A DNA stretch of 35,594 bases. Source: Paracoccaceae bacterium. Lineage in GTDB: Bacteria; Pseudomonadota; Alphaproteobacteria; Rhodobacterales; Rhodobacteraceae. Within the stretch, counting starts at the first letter, position 1, and every line of letters begins with the position of its first letter. Positions 27,895 through 35,594 of the stretch are shown piece after piece. The notes under the pieces were generated by a model that was not told the origin of the DNA, did no database searches, and was given only the letters and a program-made list of their open reading frames with translations. Made by a program: the position numbers and the translations under genes. Location: assembly GCA_007695345.1 (NCBI GenBank), contig REDZ01000097.1:1-35594 (forward strand). The letters run 5' to 3'.

Positions 27895-28355
27895 GCAATC
27901 TCGAAGACCCCTTCAATCTCGACAGCAACGCCCAGTGGCAGCGATGGCGCGCCCACGGCGGCGCGGGCATGGCGACCCGTCTCGCCAAAGACGGCGACCA
28001 TCAGGTCAGAGGCACCATTGACGACCTTGGGCTGATCGGTGAAATCGCCCGTGCAATTCACGAAACCGGTCAGTTTGACAACGCGTTGCACCCGCGTCAG
28101 ATCGCCTGCGCAGGCTTCGCGCAGTTGCGCGATCAGGGCCAGCGCGCAGGCGCGCGCGGCGTCCGCGCCCGCTTCGACATCCAGATCATCCCCCAGCTTG
28201 CCGCAGATCAGCCCGTCTGGCCCGGCGCTGATCTGACCAGAGATGAAGACAAGGTTGCCGGACTGGACAAAGGGCACGTAATTTGCGGCGGGCGCCGGAG
28301 CGTCAGGCAGGGCGTGGCCAAGCTCTGATAGGCGGGTTTCGATCTGATTGGTCAT
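27891..28355 (-). CDS. RidA family protein (YjgF/YER057c/UK114)
   Basis: YVPFVQSGNLVFISGQISAGPDGLICGKLGDDLDVEAGADAARACALALIAQLREACAGDLTRVQRVVKLTGFVNCTGDFTDQPKVVNGASDLMVAVFGETGRHARAAVGAPSLPLGVAVEIEGVFEI. Confidence 0.94.
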   Translation of the reverse strand: MTNQIETRLSELGHALPDAPAPAANYVPFVQSGNLVFISGQISAGPDGLICGKLGDDLDVEAGADAARACALALIAQLREACAGDLTRVQRVVKLTGFVNCTGDFTDQPKVVNGASDLMVAVFGETGRHARAAVGAPSLPLGVAVEIEGVFEIA

Positions 28356-28499
28356 TGGGTCGGTCCCTCTTGTTCTGCGTTTCTCGCGCGCAATATGGGC
28401 GAAAACGGCCCCGAAGCGAATACTCGATTTGAGATTGGGTTGGCATTTTCTTCAGGCGCATTCCAGACGCCGCGCCCACAACCAGGACGGGTTACCGCG

Positions 28500-28796
28500 C
28501 TATCCGGCCTCTGGGATGTTCAGAATATAGCGTCCCGATTTGCACCCGTTTGGATAGGTCAGAACACCCCGATCCAGCAAGGAGCGCAGCGCACGGTGCA
28601 GGGTTGCCCGAGGCACTGGGTCCAATAGCGGATGCGAGGCGAGCGTTTCGGTCCTGACATGCGCGTCCCCGTTTTCCATATGCTTCCCGACGACGGCGAT
28701 GATGTCGCGCTCGACTGGCGAGAAGGCCTCCAATCCCAGCTCTGCCTGAAGTCCAGCCGCCATCTCCAATAGATTGGCGAGGGTTCTCATGCTCAT
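28500..28796 (-). CDS. Small winged-helix/MarR-like DNA-binding regulator (putative)
   Basis: MSMRTLANLLEMAAGLQAELGLEAFSPVERDIIAVVGKHMENGDAHVRTETLASHPLLDPVPRATLHRALRSLLDRGVLTYPNGCKSGRYILNIPEAG; reads as HTH plus wing. Frame opens at 28838, ATG at 28796 preferred. Confidence 0.65.
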   Translation of the reverse strand: MSMRTLANLLEMAAGLQAELGLEAFSPVERDIIAVVGKHMENGDAHVRTETLASHPLLDPVPRATLHRALRSLLDRGVLTYPNGCKSGRYILNIPEAG

Positions 28797-28985
28797 GGGT
28801 GTGCCTCTGAAAATTTTTCTGATCGTAAATATTCTCAATCTGCAAAGGCTGACAATCGCGTGTCAACCAACTTGCCGCCACATCGCCGCCTTAATGTCGC
28901 CCCATTTGATTTTCGATGCAAAAAAAACGCGATTCACAACCTATAGTTGTATTTTGCGACCGGTTTTTCGCTTGCCTTTTATGAA

Positions 28986-29003
28986 AAATATCTCAATCTG
29001 AGA
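28986..29003. promoter_or_regulatory. Candidate operator palindrome TCTCA-ATC-TGAGA, with a related site at 28827-28842
   Basis: AAATATCTCAATCTGAGA at 28986-29003; AAATATTCTCAATCTG at 28827-28842 is the same string with a 1 nt insertion; both in the AT-rich divergent intergenic region. Confidence 0.45.
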
Positions 29004-29053
29004 CATGAGGTTCAGGGGCAGGTTGCCCTTGAAACTGTGCTTGAGGGTCGAAG

Positions 29054-29716
29054 ATGCTGATGGGTTCAATCAAGGATAGCGTTGCGGACAGGGTGATCCT
29101 GCCGGGGGCCGCGCTGCCTGGCCAGTCCTCCGGTGAACACCAGTGGCTGCGGGACTGGACCGTTTTGCTATGCGTCCAGAACAACGAAGAAACCGGCTTT
29201 CTTGCCCGTTGGGTCAGCGATCGTGGCGGCCTGCCGGTCCGCGTTGGTGCATGCCGCGACATGGCCCGGTTCTTTACCGACTCTGATCCGTCCCCGAGCA
29301 TGATTATCCTCGAAGTGTCGGATAATGCCGATATGAGCGATGTCATCGACCGTTGTCTGGAACTGCGCAAGCTTGCGCCCGGATCGCCGATCATCCTGAT
29401 CTCGCGCAACTTCAGCTATGATGATTTTTCGACCTCGCGGCTGGAAATCTGTGATGCCAGCCTGCGCATCCCGATCCTGCGCAGCGCGTTCGAAGATGTC
29501 GTGCTGCTGGCAATGACCAACAATGCGCAGTATTGCGAACGCAAGGGCAAGGCGCAAGGCTTCGATCTGGCAACAGTCGTTCAACACATGACCGAAGGCA
29601 TGGCCGAACCGGTCGAGGACCATGATCGTCTGAAACGGTCAGGCTGGTGGATCATCCCCTTCATGCTGCTGGGGCTGGGCTTCTGGGCAACCTTGCTGGT
29701 TTTGCTGTTCTGGTAA
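29054..29716 (+). CDS. Hypothetical protein with degenerate receiver-like domain and C-terminal transmembrane anchor
   Basis: WTVLLCVQNNEETGFLARWVSDRGGLPVRVGACRDMARFF...SMIILEVSDN...PIILISRNFSYDDF...LRIPILRSAFEDVVLLA follows a REC-like pattern without the conserved Asp/Lys residues; C-terminus WWIIPFMLLGLGFWATLLVLLFW. Confidence 0.6.
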   Translation: MLMGSIKDSVADRVILPGAALPGQSSGEHQWLRDWTVLLCVQNNEETGFLARWVSDRGGLPVRVGACRDMARFFTDSDPSPSMIILEVSDNADMSDVIDRCLELRKLAPGSPIILISRNFSYDDFSTSRLEICDASLRIPILRSAFEDVVLLAMTNNAQYCERKGKAQGFDLATVVQHMTEGMAEPVEDHDRLKRSGWWIIPFMLLGLGFWATLLVLLFW

Positions 29717-29724
29717 ACGGTGGT

Positions 29725-29749
29725 TCGGCGCGTGCCTCTTGCGCGCCGA
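29725..29749. terminator. Stem-loop between convergent genes (candidate bidirectional terminator)
   Basis: TCGGCGCG (29725-29732) / CGCGCCGA (29742-29749), 9 nt loop; lies between stops of the 29054..29716 and dddL genes. Confidence 0.45.
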
Positions 29750-29761
29750 TACCTGCCCGTA

Positions 29762-30442
29762 TCAGGCCCCGCCACGGCGGGATTTACGGGTAAACACCAT
29801 TCTCTGCGACACCAGCTTTTCCGGCGCCCCCAACCAGGCATAGGCCAGCAGTGAAGGTTCCAGATCCGCCACCGTAATGCGATGCGTACGCCCCGGCGGG
29901 TTGAAGATCATCGATCCCGGCACATACACGCCCTGGTCGTTCTGCGACATCGCGCCTGACAGGCAGATATAGGATTCGGTGATCCCCTCATGCGCATGCG
30001 CGGGGTAGACACAATCGGGCGCGAACAGCACCAGGCCGAGGATGATCTGATCGCTGGGCACCGGTCCGGTCGGTCCGACCAGTTCCGTATAGGCATATTT
30101 CTGGTCCAGCCCGCGCGGCACCTTTTCATAACCGTATTGCCAGGACAATTCGCCCTTCAGCCCGTCAATGCTGCGGATGACATCAGACATCGGGGTCTTG
30201 CGCCCCTGATCCAGCGCGCGCGGCAGATGCGCTGTCACGGGTTTGCGCGCGGCATCCGTTTCGCGCAGGACAGGATTTGCGCGCAACACGCCGCCGATAC
30301 GTTCGCGCACCTGTCGCTGATGCGCCCGGATCGTGGCGCTGCCCCCGGCGGGAATGGCGCGATACATGGCCAGAAAGTCACGCAGCAGATAGACCCAAGA
30401 GGGGCTGGCTGACAACAAGGGCGGGGGTGACGCGTTTTCCAT
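29762..30442 (-). CDS. dddL: DMSP lyase, DddL-type cupin
   Basis: SWVYLLRDFLAMYRAIPAGGSATIRAHQRQVRERI; YAYTELVGPTGPVPSDQIILGLVLFAPDCVYPAHAHEGITESYICLSGAMSQNDQGVYVPGSMIFNPPGRTHRITV; His-X-His...Glu...Tyr...His cupin set. Confidence 0.85.
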   Translation of the reverse strand: MENASPPPLLSASPSWVYLLRDFLAMYRAIPAGGSATIRAHQRQVRERIGGVLRANPVLRETDAARKPVTAHLPRALDQGRKTPMSDVIRSIDGLKGELSWQYGYEKVPRGLDQKYAYTELVGPTGPVPSDQIILGLVLFAPDCVYPAHAHEGITESYICLSGAMSQNDQGVYVPGSMIFNPPGRTHRITVADLEPSLLAYAWLGAPEKLVSQRMVFTRKSRRGGA

Positions 30443-30515
30443 GCGCCGCTACATGGCACAACGCGCGCCCTTGTGTCCGTCTGGCTGCGACATGGGCTTG
30501 TCTGCCCACGACAGA

Positions 30516-32159
30516 TCAGACCAGACGGCTGACCTCGACCGCGGCGCGCACGAAATCGGCGAATAGCGGGTGCGGGTCGAAGGGCTTGGACTTCAGTTCG
30601 GGGTGGAACTGCACCCCGATGAACCACGGATGCCCCTCATGCTCCACGATCTCGGGCAGCTTTCCATCAGGTGACATCCCCGAAAAGTTCAACCCCTTGC
30701 CTTCCAGCGCTTCGCGAAAGGCGGTATCGACCTCATACCGGTGGCGGTGGCGTTCCTCGATCCGGGTGCTGCCATAAATCCCGGCAACGCGAGAGCCCGG
30801 TTGCAGCGTGGCGGTATAGGCGCCCAGTCGCATGGTTCCGCCCTTGTCGTCACTGACCTTGCGTTCCACCTTGTGATTGCCCTGCACCCATTCCTTGAGG
30901 TGATAGACCACAGGCGTAAAACGCCTCTTACCGGCCTCGTGGTCAAATTCCTCGGACCCGGCATCCGGTATCTCGGCCAGATTGCGCGCGGCCTCGATAC
31001 AGGCCATCTGCATCCCCAGGCAGATACCGAAATAGGGGATCTTCTTCTCGCGGGCATAGGTCGCGGCCCGGATCTTGCCTTCGGTGCCGCGTTCGCCAAA
31101 CCCGCCGGGGACAAGGATCGCATGGAAATCTTCCAGCGCATGGGACGGGTCGGCACTGTCAAAGACGCTGGCATCGATCCATTCGACATGCACCTTGACC
31201 CGGTTGGCGATGCCGCCATGCACCAGCGCTTCCTTGATCGATTTATACGCATCCTCCAACTGAACATATTTGCCGACAATCGCGATACGCACTTCGCCTT
31301 CCGGGTGGGTCAGGCGGTCCATCACGTCCTCCCAGCGCGTCAGGTTCGGGCGCGGGGCGGGGGTGATGTCGAATGCATCCAGCACAGCCTGATCCAGCCC
31401 CGCCGCGTGATACGCAAGCGGCGCCTCATAGATCGATTTCAGATCATAGGCGGGGATCACTGCTTCGGGGCGGACATTGCAGAACAGCGCAATCTTCTGG
31501 CGCTCTTTTTCGGGGATGGGCTGTTCGGACCGGCAGACAAGCACATCGGGCGCAATGCCGATGGATTGCAGCTCCTTGACCGAATGCTGCGTGGGCTTGG
31601 TTTTCAACTCGCCACTGGCCGACAGATAGGGCAGCAATGTAAGGTGCATGAAAATGCACCGCCCCCGCGGGCGTTCATGGCTGAACTGGCGAATGGCCTC
31701 GAAGAATGGCAGGCCCTCGATATCTCCGACCGTGCCGCCGATCTCGCACAGCATGAAATCGACCTCATCTTCGCCTATGGCAAGGAAATCCTTGATCTCG
31801 TTCGTGACATGCGGGATCACCTGAATGGTCTTGCCCAGATAATCGCCACGGCGCTCTTTCTCCAGCACGTTGGAATAGATCCGCCCCGATGACACCGAAT
31901 CAGTCCTGCGCGCGGCCACGCCGGTAAACCGCTCGTAATGGCCCAGGTCGAGATCCGTTTCCGCCCCGTCATCAGTGACGAAAACCTCGCCATGCTCAAA
32001 GGGCGACATCGTGCCGGGATCGACATTCAGATAGGGGTCTAGCTTGCGCAGCCGCACGGTAAACCCGCGTGCCTGCAGCAACGCCCCCAGCGCGGCAGAG
32101 GCCAGCCCCTTGCCCAGCGACGAGACCACACCGCCTGTAATGAAAACGTAACGCGCCAT
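30516..32159 (-). CDS. pyrG: CTP synthase
   Basis: [123 protein letters not shown]. Confidence 0.98.
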   Translation of the reverse strand: MARYVFITGGVVSSLGKGLASAALGALLQARGFTVRLRKLDPYLNVDPGTMSPFEHGEVFVTDDGAETDLDLGHYERFTGVAARRTDSVSSGRIYSNVLEKERRGDYLGKTIQVIPHVTNEIKDFLAIGEDEVDFMLCEIGGTVGDIEGLPFFEAIRQFSHERPRGRCIFMHLTLLPYLSASGELKTKPTQHSVKELQSIGIAPDVLVCRSEQPIPEKERQKIALFCNVRPEAVIPAYDLKSIYEAPLAYHAAGLDQAVLDAFDITPAPRPNLTRWEDVMDRLTHPEGEVRIAIVGKYVQLEDAYKSIKEALVHGGIANRVKVHVEWIDASVFDSADPSHALEDFHAILVPGGFGERGTEGKIRAATYAREKKIPYFGICLGMQMACIEAARNLAEIPDAGSEEFDHEAGKRRFTPVVYHLKEWVQGNHKVERKVSDDKGGTMRLGAYTATLQPGSRVAGIYGSTRIEERHRHRYEVDTAFREALEGKGLNFSGMSPDGKLPEIVEHEGHPWFIGVQFHPELKSKPFDPHPLFADFVRAAVEVSRLV

Positions 32160-32269
32160 GTATGCCGGGCCCCCGTGAGTGCAGAATGAAATGCGTTGCG
32201 GGCAGTGCGCATGTCACTACCATCACGGGATTTGAGATGTAGCTCAGATCGCGGCGCACCGCAAGATGA

Positions 32270-32290
32270 TGGCGCCAGAAAGCGGCGCCA
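32270..32290 (-). terminator. Putative stem-loop downstream of secG
   Basis: TGGCGCC (32270-32276) / GGCGCCA (32284-32290), 7 nt loop, just past the secG stop on the minus strand; little T-run. Confidence 0.4.
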
Positions 32291-32311
32291 CTCTACCGAT
32301 TGTGTTTTGGA

Positions 32312-32677
32312 TCAGTCCGCAGGCGGCGGCGTCAGCGAATCGTCATCCGCCGGCGGGGGCAGAAGCGTATCGCCTACCGGAAGGTCCGGGGTGGTGGGTG
32401 CGCTGGGTTCGGTGGGCGTGCCCATCCGGTCAAGCACCGAGGAGGTCGCCGATTGCTGGGCCGCAATGATGGTCAATGTCAGCGAGGTTGCGATGAATGC
32501 AATCGCCAGGCCCCATGTCAGCTTGGCCATCGCTGTCAGCGGCGGACGACCCGCAGTGGGGTTGCTGTCGCCACCACCGCCAATGCCCAGACCGCCCCCT
32601 TCGGAGCGCTGCACCAACACGACACCGATCAGCGACAGCGCCAGCAGGAGATGGACAATCAGAATGACATTCTGCAT
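32312..32677 (-). CDS. secG: Preprotein translocase subunit SecG
   Basis: MQNVILIVHLLLALSLIGVVLVQRSEGGGLGIGGGGDSNPTAGRPPLTAMAKLTWGLAIAFIATSLTLTIIAAQ; long Pro/Asp-rich C-terminal tail. Confidence 0.94.
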   Translation of the reverse strand: MQNVILIVHLLLALSLIGVVLVQRSEGGGLGIGGGGDSNPTAGRPPLTAMAKLTWGLAIAFIATSLTLTIIAAQQSATSSVLDRMGTPTEPSAPTTPDLPVGDTLLPPPADDDSLTPPPAD

Positions 32678-32847
32678 CAGGACAACCCGTCTTTCATGTT
32701 GCGCCCTACTTAGGCGCTGGCCGCCTTGCCCGCAACCCCTGTCGCAAGCGCCCCGGCAAAGCGCTGCCGCATGCGTTTGCGGTTTTCCCCCGCGCGGCAA
32801 AGCGCTAAGAGAGGCGTCGGTTCACGCTGCATCTGGAGGAGCCTTGC

Positions 32848-34140
32848 ATGGCCAATGTGGTTGTCGTCGGCGCCCAATGGGGGGACGAGGGGAAAGGCAA
32901 GCTGGTTGACTGGCTGTCCGAGCGGGCCGATGTGGTGGCCCGCTTTCAGGGCGGCCATAACGCCGGCCATACGCTTGTCATAGATGGCAAGGTCTACAAG
33001 CTGCATGCGCTGCCCTCGGGGGTGGTGCGCGGCGGCAAGCTGTCGGTGATCGGCAATGGCGTCGTGCTGGACCCCTGGCACCTGCTCGAGGAAATCGAGA
33101 CAGTTCGCGCCCAGGGCGTGGCAATCACATCCGACACTCTGATGATCGCCGAAAACACGCCGCTGATCCTGCCCTTTCATGGGGAACTGGACCGCGCGCG
33201 CGAATCGCAGAACTCGGTCGCCAAGATCGGCACCACCGGGCGCGGTATCGGCCCCGCCTATGAGGACAAGGTCGGCCGCCGCGTGATCCGCGTGGCCGAT
33301 CTGGCCGATGATGCGACATTGCAGACCCGTGTCGACCGTGCGCTGGTCCATCACAATGCGCTTCGCACCGGTCTGAGCATGGACCCGATCGACCGTAACA
33401 CGCTGCTGGACAAGTTGCGCATGCTTGCGCCGCAGATCCTGCCCTATGCCGCGCCTGTGTGGAAAGTGCTGAGTGAAAAGCGCAAGGCGGGCAAGCGCAT
33501 CCTGTTTGAAGGGGCGCAAGGCGCGCTTCTGGATGTGGATTTCGGCACCTATCCTTATGTCACCTCGTCCAACGTGATTGCGGGGCAGGCGGCGACGGGC
33601 GTGGGCCTTGGGCCGGGCGCGATCGATTATGTGCTGGGGATCGTCAAGGCTTATACCACCCGCGTCGGCGAAGGCCCCTTCCCCACCGAATTGTCGGATG
33701 ATGATGGCCAGCGACTGGGCGAGCGCGGGCATGAATTCGGCACCACCACGGGCCGCAAGCGCCGCTGCGGCTGGTTCGATGCCTGTCTGGTGCGCCAGAC
33801 CTGCGCGACATCGGGTGTCAACGGCATTGCACTGACCAAACTGGATGTGCTGGACGGGTTCACCACCTTGCGTGTCTGTGTCGGTTACCGGCTGGACGGG
33901 CAGGTGCTGGACTATCTGCCCACGGCCTCGGACGCGCAGGCGCGCTGCGAACCGGTCTATGAGGATATGCCGGGCTGGACCGAGTCGACCGAAGGGGCGC
34001 GGTCCTGGGCTGACCTGCCCGCCAATGCCATCAAATATGTCCGCCGGATCGAAGAGTTGATCGATTGTCCTGTGGCACTACTTTCCACATCACCGGAACG
34101 CGAAGATACCATCCTGGTCAGGGACCCGTTTGCAGATTGA
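32848..34140 (+). CDS. purA: Adenylosuccinate synthetase
   Basis: [103 protein letters not shown]. Confidence 0.98.
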   Translation: MANVVVVGAQWGDEGKGKLVDWLSERADVVARFQGGHNAGHTLVIDGKVYKLHALPSGVVRGGKLSVIGNGVVLDPWHLLEEIETVRAQGVAITSDTLMIAENTPLILPFHGELDRARESQNSVAKIGTTGRGIGPAYEDKVGRRVIRVADLADDATLQTRVDRALVHHNALRTGLSMDPIDRNTLLDKLRMLAPQILPYAAPVWKVLSEKRKAGKRILFEGAQGALLDVDFGTYPYVTSSNVIAGQAATGVGLGPGAIDYVLGIVKAYTTRVGEGPFPTELSDDDGQRLGERGHEFGTTTGRKRRCGWFDACLVRQTCATSGVNGIALTKLDVLDGFTTLRVCVGYRLDGQVLDYLPTASDAQARCEPVYEDMPGWTESTEGARSWADLPANAIKYVRRIEELIDCPVALLSTSPEREDTILVRDPFAD

Positions 34141-34364
34141 TGACCTTATCGTGGAAAGCCCGTCGCCGCTGGGCGCTGTTTGCGCTCGTGATCGCATTGC
34201 CGCTCTATATCATCGTGGCGCTGAATGTGGTGGCGCTTTTCGAGCGGCCACATTTCCTGATCGAACTCGTGATCTACGCTGTGCTGGGGCTGATCTGGGC
34301 CATCCCCCTGAAACGCCTGTTTCTGGGAATCAGTCAGCCCGACCCCGACGCGCCGAAAGAGTGA
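34140..34364 (+). CDS. DUF2842 domain-containing small membrane protein
   Basis: TGATG overlap with pur[75 protein letters not shown]. Confidence 0.78.
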   Translation: MTLSWKARRRWALFALVIALPLYIIVALNVVALFERPHFLIELVIYAVLGLIWAIPLKRLFLGISQPDPDAPKE

Positions 34365-34377
34365 CCCGGCACCTGGT

Positions 34378-35594
34378 CTAGCTGCCGTGCAGTTCCTTGG
34401 TGGCGGTCAGGCGGATGCCGGGATAATCGCGCGCGACACGGTCGATATCCCACTGCAGGCGGGTCATGAAGACCGGGTCGCCATCGCTGTCGGTGGCCAT
34501 GTGCTGCTTGTTGGCGGCAGCAAAGGCATCGACCTCGGCCTTTTCGCCTGCGACCCAGCGGGCCGAGGTGAACTGCGTCGGCTCGAACCGCACGGGCAGC
34601 CCGTATTCCATCTCGATCCGGCTCGCCAGAACCTCGAACTGTAGCTGCCCGACCACGCCGACCACGAACCCCGACCCGAATTGCGGCTTGAACACCTTGG
34701 CCGCACCTTCCTCGGCGAATTGCATGAGCGCCTTGTCCAGATGCTTGGCCTTCAGCGGGTCCCCCGCCCTGCAGGCCTGCAGCAATTCGGGCGCGAAACT
34801 GGGGATGCCGGTAAAGCGCAGCCCCTCGCCCTCGGTCAGCGCATCGCCGATGCGCAATTGCCCGTGGTTCGGAATGCCGATGATATCGCCCGCCCAGGCT
34901 TCTTCCGCCAGTTCCCGGTCCGCCGCCAGAAACAGGACCGGAGAAGCCACTGTCATCTGCTTTTTCGTGCGCACATGCGCCAGCTTCATCCCGCGTTCAA
35001 AATGCCCCGAGGCGAGGCGCACAAAAGCAACACGGTCGCGGTGCTTGGGGTCCATATTGGCCTGCACCTTGAACACGAAGCCCGTGACCTTGCCTTCTTC
35101 GGGCGCGATCTCGCGGGTATCGGTGCGCTGGGGCTGCGGTTCGGGCGCATAACTGGCGATGCCCTGCATCAACTCCTTGACACCGAAGGAATTGATCGCC
35201 GATCCGAACCAGATCGGCGTCAGATGCCCTTCCAGCACGGATTTCGGGTCCAGGGGTGGCAGCAATTCGCGCGCCATCTCGACCTCTTCGCGAAGCTGCG
35301 CCAGCATGTCGGTCGGGATGTGCTGTTCCATCGCCGGGTCATCCAACCCTTCCAGCACGACACTTTGCCCGACCTTGTTGCGGTCCGCGCGGTCCATCAG
35401 CTCCAGCCGGTCGTTCAGCAGGTCATAGCATCCCAGAAACTCGGCCCCCTGCCCGATGGGCCAGCTTGCGGGCGTGACGTCAATTGCCAGATTTTGCTGG
35501 ATCTCGTCGATGATATCAAAGGTCTCGCGGCTTTCGCGATCCATCTTGTTGCAGAAGGTCAGGATCGGCAGATCGCGCAGGCGGCAGACCTCGA
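34378..35594 (-). CDS. prfC: Peptide chain release factor 3 (partial, runs off the right edge)
   Basis: Frame continues past 35544 to the edge (EVCRLRDLPILTFCNKMDRESRETFDIIDEIQQNLAIDVTPASWPIGQGAEFLGCYDL); GLRFTGIPSFAPELLQACRAGDPLKAKHLDKALMQFAEEGAAKVFKPQFGSGFVVGVVGQLQFEVLASRI. Confidence 0.96.
   Translation of the reverse strand, partial: EVCRLRDLPILTFCNKMDRESRETFDIIDEIQQNLAIDVTPASWPIGQGAEFLGCYDLLNDRLELMDRADRNKVGQSVVLEGLDDPAMEQHIPTDMLAQLREEVEMARELLPPLDPKSVLEGHLTPIWFGSAINSFGVKELMQGIASYAPEPQPQRTDTREIAPEEGKVTGFVFKVQANMDPKHRDRVAFVRLASGHFERGMKLAHVRTKKQMTVASPVLFLAADRELAEEAWAGDIIGIPNHGQLRIGDALTEGEGLRFTGIPSFAPELLQACRAGDPLKAKHLDKALMQFAEEGAAKVFKPQFGSGFVVGVVGQLQFEVLASRIEMEYGLPVRFEPTQFTSARWVAGEKAEVDAFAAANKQHMATDSDGDPVFMTRLQWDIDRVARDYPGIRLTATKELHGS

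Noticed and set aside
32238-32247. TGTAGCTCAG, resembling a tRNA D-arm, in the secG-pyrG gap
   Set aside because: No matching acceptor stem, anticodon arm or GGTTCGA-type T-arm on either strand around it.
1-35594. CRISPR arrays, transposases, phage genes, rRNA
   Set aside because: No regularly spaced repeats, transposase or phage motifs, or rRNA sequence recognised on reading.

Overview
This 35.6 kb GC-rich window looks chromosomal and alphaproteobacterial, most likely Rhodobacteraceae. That placement rests on recognisable proteins, an HvrA-like H-NS protein, DddL, a TIGR02302/DUF4175 protein and a Rhodobacteraceae-type intergenic motif. Most of it is core metabolism: monomeric icd, leuB, argH, lysA, rpsD, map, pyrG, secG, purA and a partial prfC. 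Small accessory or regulatory islands lie between these genes: a GT2 gene next to a fused Gfo/Idh-SDR protein, an EAL protein, a Hint-domain protein beside a LuxR-type response regulator and hybrid histidine kinase, an AEC-fghA-HAD-ornithine cyclodeaminase cluster, a winged-helix / pseudo-receiver divergent pair, and a DMSP lyase (dddL). I saw no CRISPR array, phage, transposon or tRNA. The observations most worth follow-up are: (1) two copies of an intergenic inverted-repeat element whose loop is a perfect short-loop G-quadruplex motif (GGGNGGGTGGGTGGG), each next to a simple GC hairpin; (2) an apparent single-nucleotide frameshift splitting the N-terminal GAF region from a hybrid histidine kinase; (3) an AT-rich divergent intergenic region with a palindrome and a near-direct repeat between a small winged-helix regulator and a membrane-anchored degenerate receiver protein; (4) an orphan dddL; (5) a two-domain Gfo/Idh/MocA-SDR fusion. 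No database search or structure prediction was run.
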